Position numbers and translations under genes: made by a program
The notes under the pieces: model-generated
Told to the model about the DNA's origin: nothing
Databases searched by the model: none
What the model saw: the letters and a program-made list of their open reading frames with translations, nothing else
Source of the DNA: Acidobacteriota bacterium
GTDB taxonomy: Bacteria; Acidobacteriota; Terriglobia; Terriglobales; Acidobacteriaceae
Assembly (NCBI GenBank): GCA_021804655.1
Contig: JAJZHE010000004.1
Coordinates: forward strand, 1-49,587
Reading direction: 5' to 3'
Length of the DNA stretch: 49,587 nt
Part shown: piece by piece, positions 15,972-24,630 of the stretch
Position numbering within the stretch: the stretch's first letter is position 1
Layout: each line of letters opens with the position of its first letter

Positions 15972-17369
15972 ATGCAGATGGGGGAAAATTTGAAGAGGTA
16001 CGAGGGCAAAGTTTTGCAAGTTGCGATGCGATGGGCTGGATGGAAAAAGTTGGCGGCGATTGCGCTGCTTTCGATGAGCGGCGCGGCCGGGCTGGCGGGC
16101 ACGATTACCGGAACTGTGATGAACAAGACGAATAACCGGCCTGCCGTGGGCGACACGGTGACGCTGCTGAGCCTGTCTGCGGGGCTGCAGGAGTTGTCGC
16201 ATACGAAGACGGGGGCGCAGGGCGACTTCACGCTGACAACGCCGGACGACAGCCAGCCGTATCTGGTTCGGGTGCATCACGAGACGGGCGACTACTTTGA
16301 AAATATGCCGCCGGGGATGCATGAGGCGAGCATCACGGTCTATGACGTGGCGAAGAAGGTAGCCGGAGTTTCGACGGAGGCCGACGTGCTGCGTGTGGAG
16401 GCAGCAAACGGGCAACTGACGGTGACGGAGAGCTACTTTGTGAAGAATGTCTCTTCTCCGCCGGTGACACAGTCGGGGGATCATACCTATGAGATTGTGC
16501 TGCCGTCCGAGGCGACCCTGGAAGGCGCGGCGACAGTGGGACCGGCAAATATGCCGCTGGCTGCGACGCCGGACCCGGTGAGTCCGAAGGGACATTATGC
16601 GTTTTCCTACCCGATTCGCCCGAACGAGGGCGAGAACGGGACACGCTTTCAGGTGACGTATCACCTGCCGTATTCGGGAAGTTTTACCTTTCACCCGAAG
16701 CTGGTGGAGGGTGCCGACAACCTGGCGGTGATGTTGCCGAAGAGCATGCAGTTCAGCGGGACGGGCTTTCAGCTTGTGCCGGACGACGTGAATGCGCAGA
16801 CCTATCTGGCGCGAGGAATTACGCCGGGGCAGTCGATGGCGTTCACGGTGACGGGCACGGGACAACTGCCGCGAGACACGGGCGATGGCGGTCAGGCGCA
16901 GGGCGCGGGACAGGGTTCCGGACCAGGTGCCGGGGACGCAGCGTCGCAACAGGGCGGTCCGAATGGAGCGCCCGGCGGTGGACTGGGCACGCCGATTGCG
17001 ACGCCGGATCCGCTGGCGAAATATAAGTGGTGGATTCTGGGCGGTCTGGGACTGGCGCTGGTGATTGCAGCGGCGTTTCTGCTGCGCCAGCCTGCGCCGA
17101 CTGTGGTGACAGCGGCAGCTCCAAAATCGGCAACGGGAAGTGCGCGCGCGACGGCCGGAACAGCGACAACGGCGGGCGGCTCGGGCGGGAAGCAATCGAT
17201 GCTGCTGGAGGCGCTGAAAGAAGAGCTGTTCGCTATCGAAAGCGAACGAATCGCTGGTACACTCACGGCTGAGCAATATGCCGAGGTGAAGGCGGGCGTG
17301 GAGGTTGTGCTGAAACGCGCGTTGAACCGCGGAAAAGCAGACGGAGGCAGGCCGAAGCAGCGGGATTGA
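15972..17369 (+). CDS. Exported carboxypeptidase-regulatory-like domain protein, ccm operon
   Basis: 465 residues from ATG 15972, eight bases after the previous stop. An N-terminal hydrophobic segment (about 24-42) is followed by a carboxypeptidase-regulatory-like beta domain (GTITGTVMNKTNNRPAVGDTVTLL, about 42-110), a further beta-rich region to about 300, a Gly/Pro/Gln-rich linker (about 300-340), one transmembrane helix (about 353-371) and a cytoplasmic tail with EELFAIESERIAGTLTAEQY near the end. The tail resembles short C-terminal domains of the SHOCT kind and the coil of the preceding protein. Probably an envelope protein with a part in cytochrome c assembly; function not established. 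Confidence 0.65.
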   Translation: MQMGENLKRYEGKVLQVAMRWAGWKKLAAIALLSMSGAAGLAGTITGTVMNKTNNRPAVGDTVTLLSLSAGLQELSHTKTGAQGDFTLTTPDDSQPYLVRVHHETGDYFENMPPGMHEASITVYDVAKKVAGVSTEADVLRVEAANGQLTVTESYFVKNVSSPPVTQSGDHTYEIVLPSEATLEGAATVGPANMPLAATPDPVSPKGHYAFSYPIRPNEGENGTRFQVTYHLPYSGSFTFHPKLVEGADNLAVMLPKSMQFSGTGFQLVPDDVNAQTYLARGITPGQSMAFTVTGTGQLPRDTGDGGQAQGAGQGSGPGAGDAASQQGGPNGAPGGGLGTPIATPDPLAKYKWWILGGLGLALVIAAAFLLRQPAPTVVTAAAPKSATGSARATAGTATTAGGSGGKQSMLLEALKEELFAIESERIAGTLTAEQYAEVKAGVEVVLKRALNRGKADGGRPKQRD

Positions 17370-17414
17370 GCGGCAGCGTTTGCGAAGCGGAAATGCCGGG
17401 GAGGGACGATTGCG

Positions 17415-17915
17415 ATGAAGACGCTGATTCGAACATTGCTGATGCTGGCGCTGATGGTGTGGCTGGGCGCGGAGATATTCTTTCCGGTTGTTGCGGCGGT
17501 GACTTTTGGCCAGCTTGCACCGAACACTCATGCGGCAGGACAGATTGTGGGAGCGCTGCTGCGCATTCTGCATACGATGGGCGCGGGCGCGGGACTGGTG
17601 GCGCTGGCGCTGCTGGCGCTGGCTCCGGCGTGGGGATTGTACAAGGCGAAGCATGTGCTGCCGGGGATGATCCTGCTGCTGTTGATGATCGGGCTGACCT
17701 CGTATTCGCAACATGGAATCATGCCGCAGATGGAGCGCGATCGCATTGCAACGGGTGGAGCAATCGATCTGGCGCCGGCGAACAATCCCGCCCGGATCGA
17801 CTTCAACAGGCTGCATGAACGAAGCACGCAGGTGGAAGAAGCAATTCTGCTAATGGGCATTGCAGTGGTGGCCGTGGTGGCGCACGCGGAGACGCTGGCG
17901 TCGCGGGCCTCGTGA
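17415..17915 (+). CDS. DUF4149-type membrane protein
   Basis: 166 residues with four hydrophobic helices (about 5-30, 45-70, 78-98, 142-160). The pattern of a first helix with GAEIFFPVVAA and a later SQHGIMPQMERDR segment is that of DUF4149 (TMEM205-like) proteins, whose role is unknown. It begins 45 bases after the previous stop and overlaps the following gene by four bases (GTGA), so it is probably co-transcribed with the ccm cluster and the ZIP gene. Confidence 0.75.
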   Translation: MKTLIRTLLMLALMVWLGAEIFFPVVAAVTFGQLAPNTHAAGQIVGALLRILHTMGAGAGLVALALLALAPAWGLYKAKHVLPGMILLLLMIGLTSYSQHGIMPQMERDRIATGGAIDLAPANNPARIDFNRLHERSTQVEEAILLMGIAVVAVVAHAETLASRAS

Positions 17916-18643
17916 AGACACCGGGACTGGCAATTGCGCTGGGCACGGTGGCGGCGCTGGCGGATGTGGCTGGCGGAGTTGTGCTGGTGAAAGCGCATGC
18001 GGCGGAGCGTTCGCTGCGCTACTTTGTGGCGTTGGGAGCCGGGTTCCTGATGGCCACAACGGTGCTGGAGATGTTGCCGGAGAGCATCCGGCTGACCGGC
18101 AACACGGCGGCGGTGCTGGTGATGGCGGGCTACTGCGCCGTGCATTTCCTGGAACATACGGTGAATGCGCACTTTCATTTTGGCGCGGAGACACATGCGG
18201 GCGAGTTTGTCTCAGCGCATACGAGCTATTCGGTGCTGGGCGGACTGGCACTGCATTCGCTGTTTGATGGCGTCGCGATCGGATCAGGATTTGCCATCTC
18301 CGGAGCGCTGGGGTGGCTGATCTTTGCGGCGATCTTCCTGCACAAGGCACCGGAAGGATTCACCATCGCATCGGTGATGCTGGCCAGCGGCGGCAGCCGG
18401 GGCAATGCCTTTCTGGCGACCGTGACTCTGGCGGTGGCGACGGTGAGCGGGGTACTGGTGGTGACACTGGCACCGGAGCTGGTGGCGTATGGATTGCCAC
18501 TTTCCGCAGGCGTGGCGCTCTATGTGGCCGCGACGGACCTGGTGCCGGAGGTGAACCGCGAGCCAGGAGTGAAGATGGCACTGGTTTTCTTTGCCGGCGT
18601 AGCCGGGTTTCTGCTGTTGCGGATGCTGGCTCCCGCGCTGTAA
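17912..18643 (+). CDS. ZIP-family metal ion transporter
   Basis: 243 residues starting at a GTG in a GTGA junction. The hallmark helix LGGLALHSLFDGVAIGSGF (about 110-128) carries the His and Asp of the ZIP metal site, and FLHKAPEGFTIASVML (about 146-161) carries the HK.PEG motif. About eight transmembrane helices. ZIP proteins move Zn(II), Fe(II) or similar ions into the cytoplasm; the substrate cannot be read here. A full intergenic repeat begins two bases after the stop. Confidence 0.9.
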   Translation: MKTPGLAIALGTVAALADVAGGVVLVKAHAAERSLRYFVALGAGFLMATTVLEMLPESIRLTGNTAAVLVMAGYCAVHFLEHTVNAHFHFGAETHAGEFVSAHTSYSVLGGLALHSLFDGVAIGSGFAISGALGWLIFAAIFLHKAPEGFTIASVMLASGGSRGNAFLATVTLAVATVSGVLVVTLAPELVAYGLPLSAGVALYVAATDLVPEVNREPGVKMALVFFAGVAGFLLLRMLAPAL

Positions 18644-18644
18644 A

Positions 18645-18875
18645 GCATTGCATGCAGCGGACGCGCGTTCGCGCGGTGACCGCTCCCGGCGGTCGCGAGG
18701 GTGCGCGGGTGGAGTTTGCCGGTGAGAAGCAGATTCCCTTCGCGAATGACAACAAGAAAAGCGATGGCAAGGACAAAAGCAAAGACAAGAACGAAGGAAA
18801 AAGCAAATTCCCTTCGGGAATGACAACAAGAAAAACAACGGCAAAAGCAATAGCAAGGGCAGGAACTGAGGCCTG
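18645..18875 (+). repeat. Intergenic repeat with two palindromic cores (copy C)
   Basis: GCATTGCATGCAGCGG starts one base after the ZIP stop codon. Then come CGCGCGTTCGCGC, CGCTCCCGGCGGTCGCG, a first core GCAGATTCCCTTCGCGAATG (18729-18748) and a second core from 18803, each followed by TGACAACAAGAAAA and purine-rich units. From 18876 to 18981 nothing is recognised. Confidence 0.8.
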
Positions 18876-18981
18876 GGTGGGCGGCGGAGTTTCCGGGCGG
18901 TTTTGCAGTGAGGGATGGAGTGGTGGGTGGTGCGATAGGCTGGAAGGTTGCCCGATCAATCATGAATTCCGTAGCGCATCC

Positions 18982-20397
18982 ATGCGACGTGTCATGAATT
19001 CCCGGACGGGCGCGCCGAGGACGATGAAGAACGACGTTCCACTCCGCCGAAAGATTTCGCTGCGGCAGCACCTGCCGCTGGTTCATGAAGACCTGGCCGG
19101 GGTGTACCGACGGAACCTGTACAAGTGGATCGTCATCGCGCCGATGATCGGCATCACCACTGGCCTGACGATTACGGCGGTAGCGATCCTGATCCTGAAG
19201 GAGATATGGCCAGCGGTACTGGGGTATTATCTGGCGCATCATTGGGCGATTGTGCCGGGGCTGGTGTTGGGCTGCGCGGTGACGGGGCTGATCATGCAGT
19301 ATCTGACGCCAAATCCGAATGAGCATTCGACCGAAGAGATCATTCAGAGTTATCACAAACACGAAGGCGCGATCGACATGCGTCCGTTTCCGCAGAAGCT
19401 GCTGGCGGCTGTGACGACGGTGGGCTTTGGCGGCAGCGCGGCTCTGGAGGGACCGAGCATCTATGGCGGCGCGGCGCTGGGTTCGTGGTTGTGGACGAAG
19501 CTGCGGCGGTTTCCGCGCTTTCATCTGGAGGAGCGCGACCGGAGGATCATGCTGATCTGCGGGGCTGCGGCGGGGATGTCGGCGGTCTTTCGCGCGCCGT
19601 TTACGGGGATTGTGTTTGCGCTGGAGATGCCGTACAAGGATGATCTGGCGCATGAGGCTTTGCTGCCGTCGCTGATTGCTTCTGTGGTTTCGTATCTGAC
19701 GCTGGGGAATTTTTTTCGCAGCGGGCCGCTCTTCAATTTTGTGGCCAACGCGGATTATCGGACCTCGGACCTGCTGTGGGCGATGGTGCTGGGAGCGCTG
19801 ATCGGCCTGGTGTCGATGGCGTTTGTGATTACCTTTCGGCGTGTGCGCACATGGGTGGTGCAGTGGAGCTGGCCGCACTGGATCAAGCTTGCGCTGGGCG
19901 GACTGGTCACTGGGTTGTGCGGGTTAGGCTTCCTGCTGGCGTATCCGGGGACTCTGGTGCCGCTGGGGCCGAACTACGAAGCCGTGCAGACGGTGCTGAC
20001 GACGACACACAGCTCGCGGGAGCTGGTGGTGTTTGCCGTGCTGAAGCTGGCGGCGACGCTGGGCACGCTGGGCGCGGGCGGAGTGAGTGCGATGTTTGTG
20101 CCGCTGTTTCTGACCGGAGGCAGCCTGGGTGTGGCGTTTGCGCAGTCGGTGGTGCATTCTCCGGCGGTGGGTCTGTATGCGGCAGTGGGGATGGCCGCCT
20201 TCATCGCCGCCGGCTACAAGACACCGCTGGCGGCTGTGGTCTTTGTGGCGGAGGCGACGGGCGGACACGGATTCATCATTCCGGCGCTGATTGGCGCGGC
20301 GGTGGCGTATGCGGTCTCTGGCGATGCTTCGGTCTCTGGCGACCAGCGGGTACATGGAGTGAGGCCGGAGTTTGTGAGCGATACGGAATCGGTGTGA
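18982..20397 (+). CDS. ClC-family chloride channel/antiporter, first of two
   Basis: 471 residues from ATG 18982; ATG 18994 and 19024 are alternatives, the last with a nearby GAGG. Membrane core typical of ClC: GFGGSAALEGPSIYGGAALGS (about 148-168) stands where the GREGP filter segment lies, and GAGGVSAMFVPLFLTGG and GYKTPLAAVVFVAEATGG follow in the second half. No CBS domain is present. It moves chloride or similar anions, possibly with protons. A second, quite different ClC gene follows after 136 bp. Confidence 0.88.
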   Translation: MRRVMNSRTGAPRTMKNDVPLRRKISLRQHLPLVHEDLAGVYRRNLYKWIVIAPMIGITTGLTITAVAILILKEIWPAVLGYYLAHHWAIVPGLVLGCAVTGLIMQYLTPNPNEHSTEEIIQSYHKHEGAIDMRPFPQKLLAAVTTVGFGGSAALEGPSIYGGAALGSWLWTKLRRFPRFHLEERDRRIMLICGAAAGMSAVFRAPFTGIVFALEMPYKDDLAHEALLPSLIASVVSYLTLGNFFRSGPLFNFVANADYRTSDLLWAMVLGALIGLVSMAFVITFRRVRTWVVQWSWPHWIKLALGGLVTGLCGLGFLLAYPGTLVPLGPNYEAVQTVLTTTHSSRELVVFAVLKLAATLGTLGAGGVSAMFVPLFLTGGSLGVAFAQSVVHSPAVGLYAAVGMAAFIAAGYKTPLAAVVFVAEATGGHGFIIPALIGAAVAYAVSGDASVSGDQRVHGVRPEFVSDTESV

Positions 20398-20429
20398 AGG
20401 GCTTGGTTGCCGGGGGTGAAGATTGCTGG

Positions 20430-20490
20430 CAAACAGCAGATTCCCTTCGGGAATGACAAAAAAAAACAACGGCATAAGCGGCTGGGTGTC
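20430..20490 (+). repeat. Intergenic repeat, short copy (copy D)
   Basis: Core GCAGATTCCCTTCGGGAATG (20436-20455) followed by TGACAAAAAAAAACAACGGC, 39 bases after the ClC stop. The head module is not visible. Confidence 0.75.
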
Positions 20491-20533
20491 TGGCTGGCAG
20501 AGGAATTCTTGTTTCGTCTACACTGGAAACGAG

Positions 20534-22291
20534 ATGGAAAGTGCAGGCGCGGCTGAACTCCCCCTGGCCAATCGCATTGGACACATGATCGGAAGCCGCT
20601 GGCGAACGATGCTGGCGAACCGTGAAGACCAGGTTTTTCTGGTTCTTTCGCTGGTGATCGGCGCGCTGGTCGGGCTGGTGGTGGTGGCCATGATCGTGCT
20701 GACAGAGCGGCTGGGCATGCGGCTGTATCCGGTGGGCAGTGCGGCGTGGCGGCGCGTGCTGATCCCAATTGGCGGATCGCTGGTGTTGGGCTTTCTGCTG
20801 GTGCGGTTCTTTCCGTTTGCGCGCGGGACGGCGATTCCACAGACGAAGGCGGCTGTGCAGACGCGGGGCGGATACATCTCGCTGCGCACGGTGCTGGTGA
20901 AGTTTTTCTGTACGGCAGCGTCGCTGGCGTGCGGCATTCCGCTGGGACCGGAAGGGCCGTCGGCGCAGATTGGCGCGGGCGTTGCGTCGGTGATCGGCAG
21001 GCGGCTGGGCCTGAAACCGGAAAAGGTGCGAGCGCTGTTGCCGGTGGGTGCTGCCGCAGCGATTGCGGCGGCGTTCAATACGCCGATGGCGGCGGTCTTG
21101 TTTGCGCTGGAAGAGATTATGGGGGATCTGAATGCGCCGATTCTTGGCTCGGTGGTGCTGGCGTCGGCTACTTCCTGGATGATGCTGCGGCTGGTGCTGG
21201 GAAACAATCCGCTCTTTCACGTGCCGCGGTACACGCTGGTGCATTCGAGCGAATTTGCCATCTATGCCCTGCTGGGCGTGGTGGGTGGCGTTATTTCAGC
21301 GGCATTTACGCGATTTCTGCTGTATCTGCGGGTGCAGTTCCTGGCGCTGCCGAAGAAGACGGTCTGGTGGCATCCGGTGGTGGGCGGCGTGGTGGCCGGA
21401 CTGATGGGATGGGCTGTTCCGCAGACGCTCGGCGTCGGATATGGATATATCGGCGACGCACTCAACGGGCAGATGGTGCTCAAAATCATGCTGCTGCTGG
21501 TGCTGCTCAAGTTCTTTGCGGTGACCATCGCCTACGCATCGGGCAATGTCGGCGGCATTCTGGGACCGGTGATTTTTCTCGGCGCAATGGTCGGCGGATC
21601 GGTGGGCAGCGTGGCGCATCTGCTGCTGCCCGGCCAGACTGGAACGGTGGGTGCGTATGCGCTGGTGGGGATGGGGGCACTGTTTGCCGGAATTATTCGC
21701 GCGCCGATGACCTCCGTGGTGATGATCTTTGAGCTGACGCGCGATTATGAGGTGATTGTGCCGCTGATGATCGCCAATCTGCTGAGCCTGTTCATTGCAA
21801 CGTGGCTCCAGAAGATGCCGATCTATGAGGGACTGGCGCATCTGGACGGGATTCATCTGCCGCGGCACGGACAGCAGCGGGACGAAGAGTTGCACGGGAA
21901 GCTGGTGATGAGCGTGATGCGTCCGGCAGCGGAGACGCTGGACGCGACGATGACGGTAACTGCGGCAGTGATCCAGTTGCAGTCCAGCCGCTATCAGACG
22001 TGGCCGGTGATGCGGGAATCGGCGCTGGTGGGAGCGCTGAAGCGAGAGACACTGGAACAGGCGGCGGCGCGCGGAGACGGAATGCTGACGCTGAACAGGC
22101 TGATGCCGTCGGCGGATTTTCCACATGTGCATCCGGACCATCCACTGTATGTGGCGCTGGAGCGGATGAGTCGGGCCGGGCTGAAGATGTTGCCGGTGAT
22201 GGAGCGGGACGATGCCAATCGGCTGAGCGGGATCGTGACAATGAGCGCCGTGCTGGCATCCTATGGAGTGACGGACCACGCGGCGCTGTGA
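20534..22291 (+). CDS. ClC-family channel/antiporter with CBS domain pair, second of two
   Basis: 585 residues from ATG 20534. The ClC core occupies about residues 35-445: GTAIPQTKAAVQTRGG and CGIPLGPEGPSAQIGAG are the filter segments (GPEGP in place of GREGP), and NVGGILGPVIFLGAMVGG lies later. Two CBS domains follow (about 455-575: LVMSVMRPAAETLDATMTV, then LNRLMPSADFPHVHPDHPL), which usually bind adenine nucleotides and adjust transport. Together with the neighbour this gives two non-redundant anion transporters, perhaps for acid or halide stress; that role is inferred. Confidence 0.9.
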   Translation: MESAGAAELPLANRIGHMIGSRWRTMLANREDQVFLVLSLVIGALVGLVVVAMIVLTERLGMRLYPVGSAAWRRVLIPIGGSLVLGFLLVRFFPFARGTAIPQTKAAVQTRGGYISLRTVLVKFFCTAASLACGIPLGPEGPSAQIGAGVASVIGRRLGLKPEKVRALLPVGAAAAIAAAFNTPMAAVLFALEEIMGDLNAPILGSVVLASATSWMMLRLVLGNNPLFHVPRYTLVHSSEFAIYALLGVVGGVISAAFTRFLLYLRVQFLALPKKTVWWHPVVGGVVAGLMGWAVPQTLGVGYGYIGDALNGQMVLKIMLLLVLLKFFAVTIAYASGNVGGILGPVIFLGAMVGGSVGSVAHLLLPGQTGTVGAYALVGMGALFAGIIRAPMTSVVMIFELTRDYEVIVPLMIANLLSLFIATWLQKMPIYEGLAHLDGIHLPRHGQQRDEELHGKLVMSVMRPAAETLDATMTVTAAVIQLQSSRYQTWPVMRESALVGALKRETLEQAAARGDGMLTLNRLMPSADFPHVHPDHPLYVALERMSRAGLKMLPVMERDDANRLSGIVTMSAVLASYGVTDHAAL

Positions 22292-22365
22292 GCCATGCCT
22301 TCTGGCTCGTCGAGAATAGCAGCGGTCGGTTAATATTCGTACTGCGGTTCTCAGGGGGGTAGTCC

Positions 22366-23166
22366 ATGCGCGATTACAAACATCTTCTGGTGAATACGTT
22401 TCAGGGCGTACAGACGATTACGCTGGATCGCCCGGAGAAACGCAATGCGCTTTGTCCGCTGCTGATGGACGAGCTGGTGACGGCGCTGGACGAGGCGGCG
22501 ACGGACGAGAGCGGGGTGGTGGTGCTGGCGGCCAGCGGATCGGCGTTCTGTGCCGGTCTGGATATGGACGCGCTGGTGACGCTGCATGCTCAGACACGCA
22601 AGGATGCCAGGCTGGACTCCGAGCGAATGGCGCGAGTACTGCGCAAGCTGTATGAGTTTCCCAAACCTATTATTGCGGCGGTGAACGGACCGGCGATCGC
22701 CGGAGGGATGGCGCTGGCAATGCTGTGCGACTTCACATATGCGACGCCGGATGCACGATTTGGCTATACCGAGGTGCGGCTGGGCTATATTCCAGCGATT
22801 GTGGCAACGTTTCTGACACGGCAGATGGGTGAGAAACGAACGCGCGAACTGCTGCTGAGCGGGCGAATTCTAAAATCGGATGAGGCGATGCGGCTGGGTC
22901 TGGTTTCGCGCGTGGTAGCCACCGAGGAGTTGCGCGCCGAGGTGACGGCGCTGGCGCGCTCGCTGCTGCTGAACTCGCCCCAGGCGATGAGGACGGTGAA
23001 AAACTTGCTGACGCGTCATGCGGCTGAGAGCCTGGATCAAGAGATCGAGGCAGCCATTGAAGCCAACGCTGACCAGCATTCCTCCGAAGACTTTCGCGAG
23101 GGCGTACGGGCGTATTTTGAACGGCGCAAAGCGGACTGGCCAAGCCGACACGCACAAGTAAGCTGA
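22366..23166 (+). CDS. Enoyl-CoA hydratase/isomerase family protein
   Basis: 266 residues; strong ribosome site GGGGGG before ATG. The crotonase fold is clear: oxyanion-hole segments ASGSAFCAGLDMDAL (about 54-68) and NGPAIAGGMALA (about 107-118), and the catalytic Glu in GYTEVRLGYIP (about 131). It hydrates or isomerises an acyl-CoA; the substrate is not determined, methylglutaconyl-CoA hydratase-like enzymes being one possibility. It stands 74 bp after the second ClC gene and is followed one base after its stop by a repeat copy. Confidence 0.88.
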   Translation: MRDYKHLLVNTFQGVQTITLDRPEKRNALCPLLMDELVTALDEAATDESGVVVLAASGSAFCAGLDMDALVTLHAQTRKDARLDSERMARVLRKLYEFPKPIIAAVNGPAIAGGMALAMLCDFTYATPDARFGYTEVRLGYIPAIVATFLTRQMGEKRTRELLLSGRILKSDEAMRLGLVSRVVATEELRAEVTALARSLLLNSPQAMRTVKNLLTRHAAESLDQEIEAAIEANADQHSSEDFREGVRAYFERRKADWPSRHAQVS

Positions 23167-23167
23167 A

Positions 23168-23368
23168 GCATTGCATGCAGCGGATGCAGCATTGCATGCA
23201 GCAGATGCGCGTTCGCGCAGTGGCGCTCCCGCTGGTCGCGGAGGGGCTGTTGTGGAGGCTGATGAGAACAGCAGATTCCCTTCGGGAATGACAACAAAAA
23301 AAAGAAGGGGCAAGAGCAAAGGCAAGAGCATGGATGACTGCGGATTCTCTGTGGAAAGGCCAACAACC
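23168..23368 (+). repeat. Intergenic repeat with doubled head (copy E)
   Basis: GCATTGCATGCAG occurs twice (from 23168 and from 23188), the first one base after the stop codon. CGCGTTCGCGCA, GCGCTCCCGCTGGTCGCG, the core GCAGATTCCCTTCGGGAATG (23271-23290) and TGACAA follow, then a second hairpin form GATTCTCTGTGGAAAGGCC (23343-23361). The repeat fills the gap between two convergent genes. Confidence 0.8.
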
Positions 23369-23378
23369 TGTTGCGACT

Positions 23379-24572
23379 TTATTGTGGGCGTGAGGTGGCG
23401 TGAAGCGGAGCGATGGCGACGGCGACAAAGGAGTCGGCGCAGCCGTAGTAAAGAAACCAGTGGCGGCGGAAGTGAACGAGTCCTTCAGCAAAGGTGGTGC
23501 CGGCGGCGTATTGGCCGCTGCGCTCCCAGGGCTGCTGCGGAAAGAGCACAGGCTGGTTGAGGCGGGCGAGCAGGCGCGTGGGGTCAGGGGCTGAAAAAAG
23601 CGCTTCGCCGACCGCATACGCGCCGGGATCGAGTGCCGGGTCGCGGGCTGTGACTGGATCGGATGCGGCTGCATTTTTGCCGTTATAGAGCAGGACAATG
23701 CCGTGGCGCGTGAGGATGGGTGGCGGACCGACCTCCGGAAAACCGCTGTCGAAGGAGCCGGGGCGGTTGTGGAGCAGAACGAGCGCATGGCCCGTCTCAT
23801 CGCCACTCGTCTCGGTGGAACTGGGCGGAGGCACCGCTTCCGCCGACCCCTGCTCGACCGGCGTCCAGTGAATGAGGTCAGGGGAAGTGGCGAGGCGAAT
23901 CTGAATCTCGCCCCAGTACATCCAGAAGCGACCATGAAGACGCGCAGCGACCAGATGGCCATGCTGGAGGCGCGTAAGAATACCGCCAGACTTGTACATC
24001 AGGCTGGCGTAAGGGCCGGAGACGCCGAGCGCGGGACCGTATTTGCTCCAGTGCTCCAAGTCTCGTGAAACAGCGATGCCGATCGAGTAGGTCTGCCGGT
24101 TCCACTGGGTGTAGGTGAGGATGTAACGCCCGTCCGGGGCCTGGACGATGCGCGGGTCTTCGACGCCGCCGGGCCACTCGCGAGACTGCTGGGCGTCGTG
24201 GGCGGGATAAAAGACCGGCGTGGGCAGGGTGTGGAAGTGGAGGCCGTCGCGAGAGACGGCCAGACCGAGGCGCGAGGTGTGCATGCCGATCTGCATGCTG
24301 CCGGAGTCGTCTTCGGCGCGGTAGAGAACGTAAACCTGACCGTGGCGGACGATGGCTGCGGGATTGAAGGTGTGCAGAGCTTGCCAGTGGACGTCGCGGT
24401 CGAGGATGGGGTCGTGAAAGAGCGATTGCGGATCCGGTTTGACGATGGGCGCGCTGACCTGGCCCGTAACGGGACGCGTGAACGGGCCGATCGCCCAGGA
24501 AGGAAGCTGAGCAGAGACGGGCAGAGCCGAGACAACAAAGCAGAGCGCGGAAAGAAGAATATATGGCTTCAT
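23379..24572 (-). CDS. Exported GH130-family glycosidase/phosphorylase
   Basis: 397 residues with a signal peptide (MKPYILLSALCFVVSALPVSA, cleavage before QLPSW). The five-bladed propeller signature of GH130 is visible: HTFNPAAIVRHGQVYVLYRAEDDSG at about 67-91, then RLGLAVSRDGLHF, and GGVEDPRIV at about 135-143 with the catalytic-region Glu-Asp. GH130 enzymes act on beta-mannosides, mostly as phosphorylases; exported members are more likely hydrolases since phosphate-dependent cleavage is usually cytoplasmic. It follows the DHH gene after 58 bp on the same strand. Confidence 0.85.
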   Translation of the reverse strand: MKPYILLSALCFVVSALPVSAQLPSWAIGPFTRPVTGQVSAPIVKPDPQSLFHDPILDRDVHWQALHTFNPAAIVRHGQVYVLYRAEDDSGSMQIGMHTSRLGLAVSRDGLHFHTLPTPVFYPAHDAQQSREWPGGVEDPRIVQAPDGRYILTYTQWNRQTYSIGIAVSRDLEHWSKYGPALGVSGPYASLMYKSGGILTRLQHGHLVAARLHGRFWMYWGEIQIRLATSPDLIHWTPVEQGSAEAVPPPSSTETSGDETGHALVLLHNRPGSFDSGFPEVGPPPILTRHGIVLLYNGKNAAASDPVTARDPALDPGAYAVGEALFSAPDPTRLLARLNQPVLFPQQPWERSGQYAAGTTFAEGLVHFRRHWFLYYGCADSFVAVAIAPLHATSRPQ

Positions 24573-24630
24573 GGGGTACTCCAGGGTTCAGCGCCAACGG
24601 ACGCCAAAAACGCAAAGCCAGACACAATCT

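Noticed and set aside
13183-17816. Very long antisense ORFs (646 and 953 residues) across the ccm cluster
   Set aside because: They mirror ccmF and its neighbours; composition is Arg/His/Gln-rich as expected from reverse reading of GC-rich codons, and no motif is seen.
18700-18870. ORFs reading through repeat copies (FPSGMTTRK-type peptides)
   Set aside because: They result from the repeat core and purine-rich units lying in open frames; such peptides have no start context and recur with every copy.
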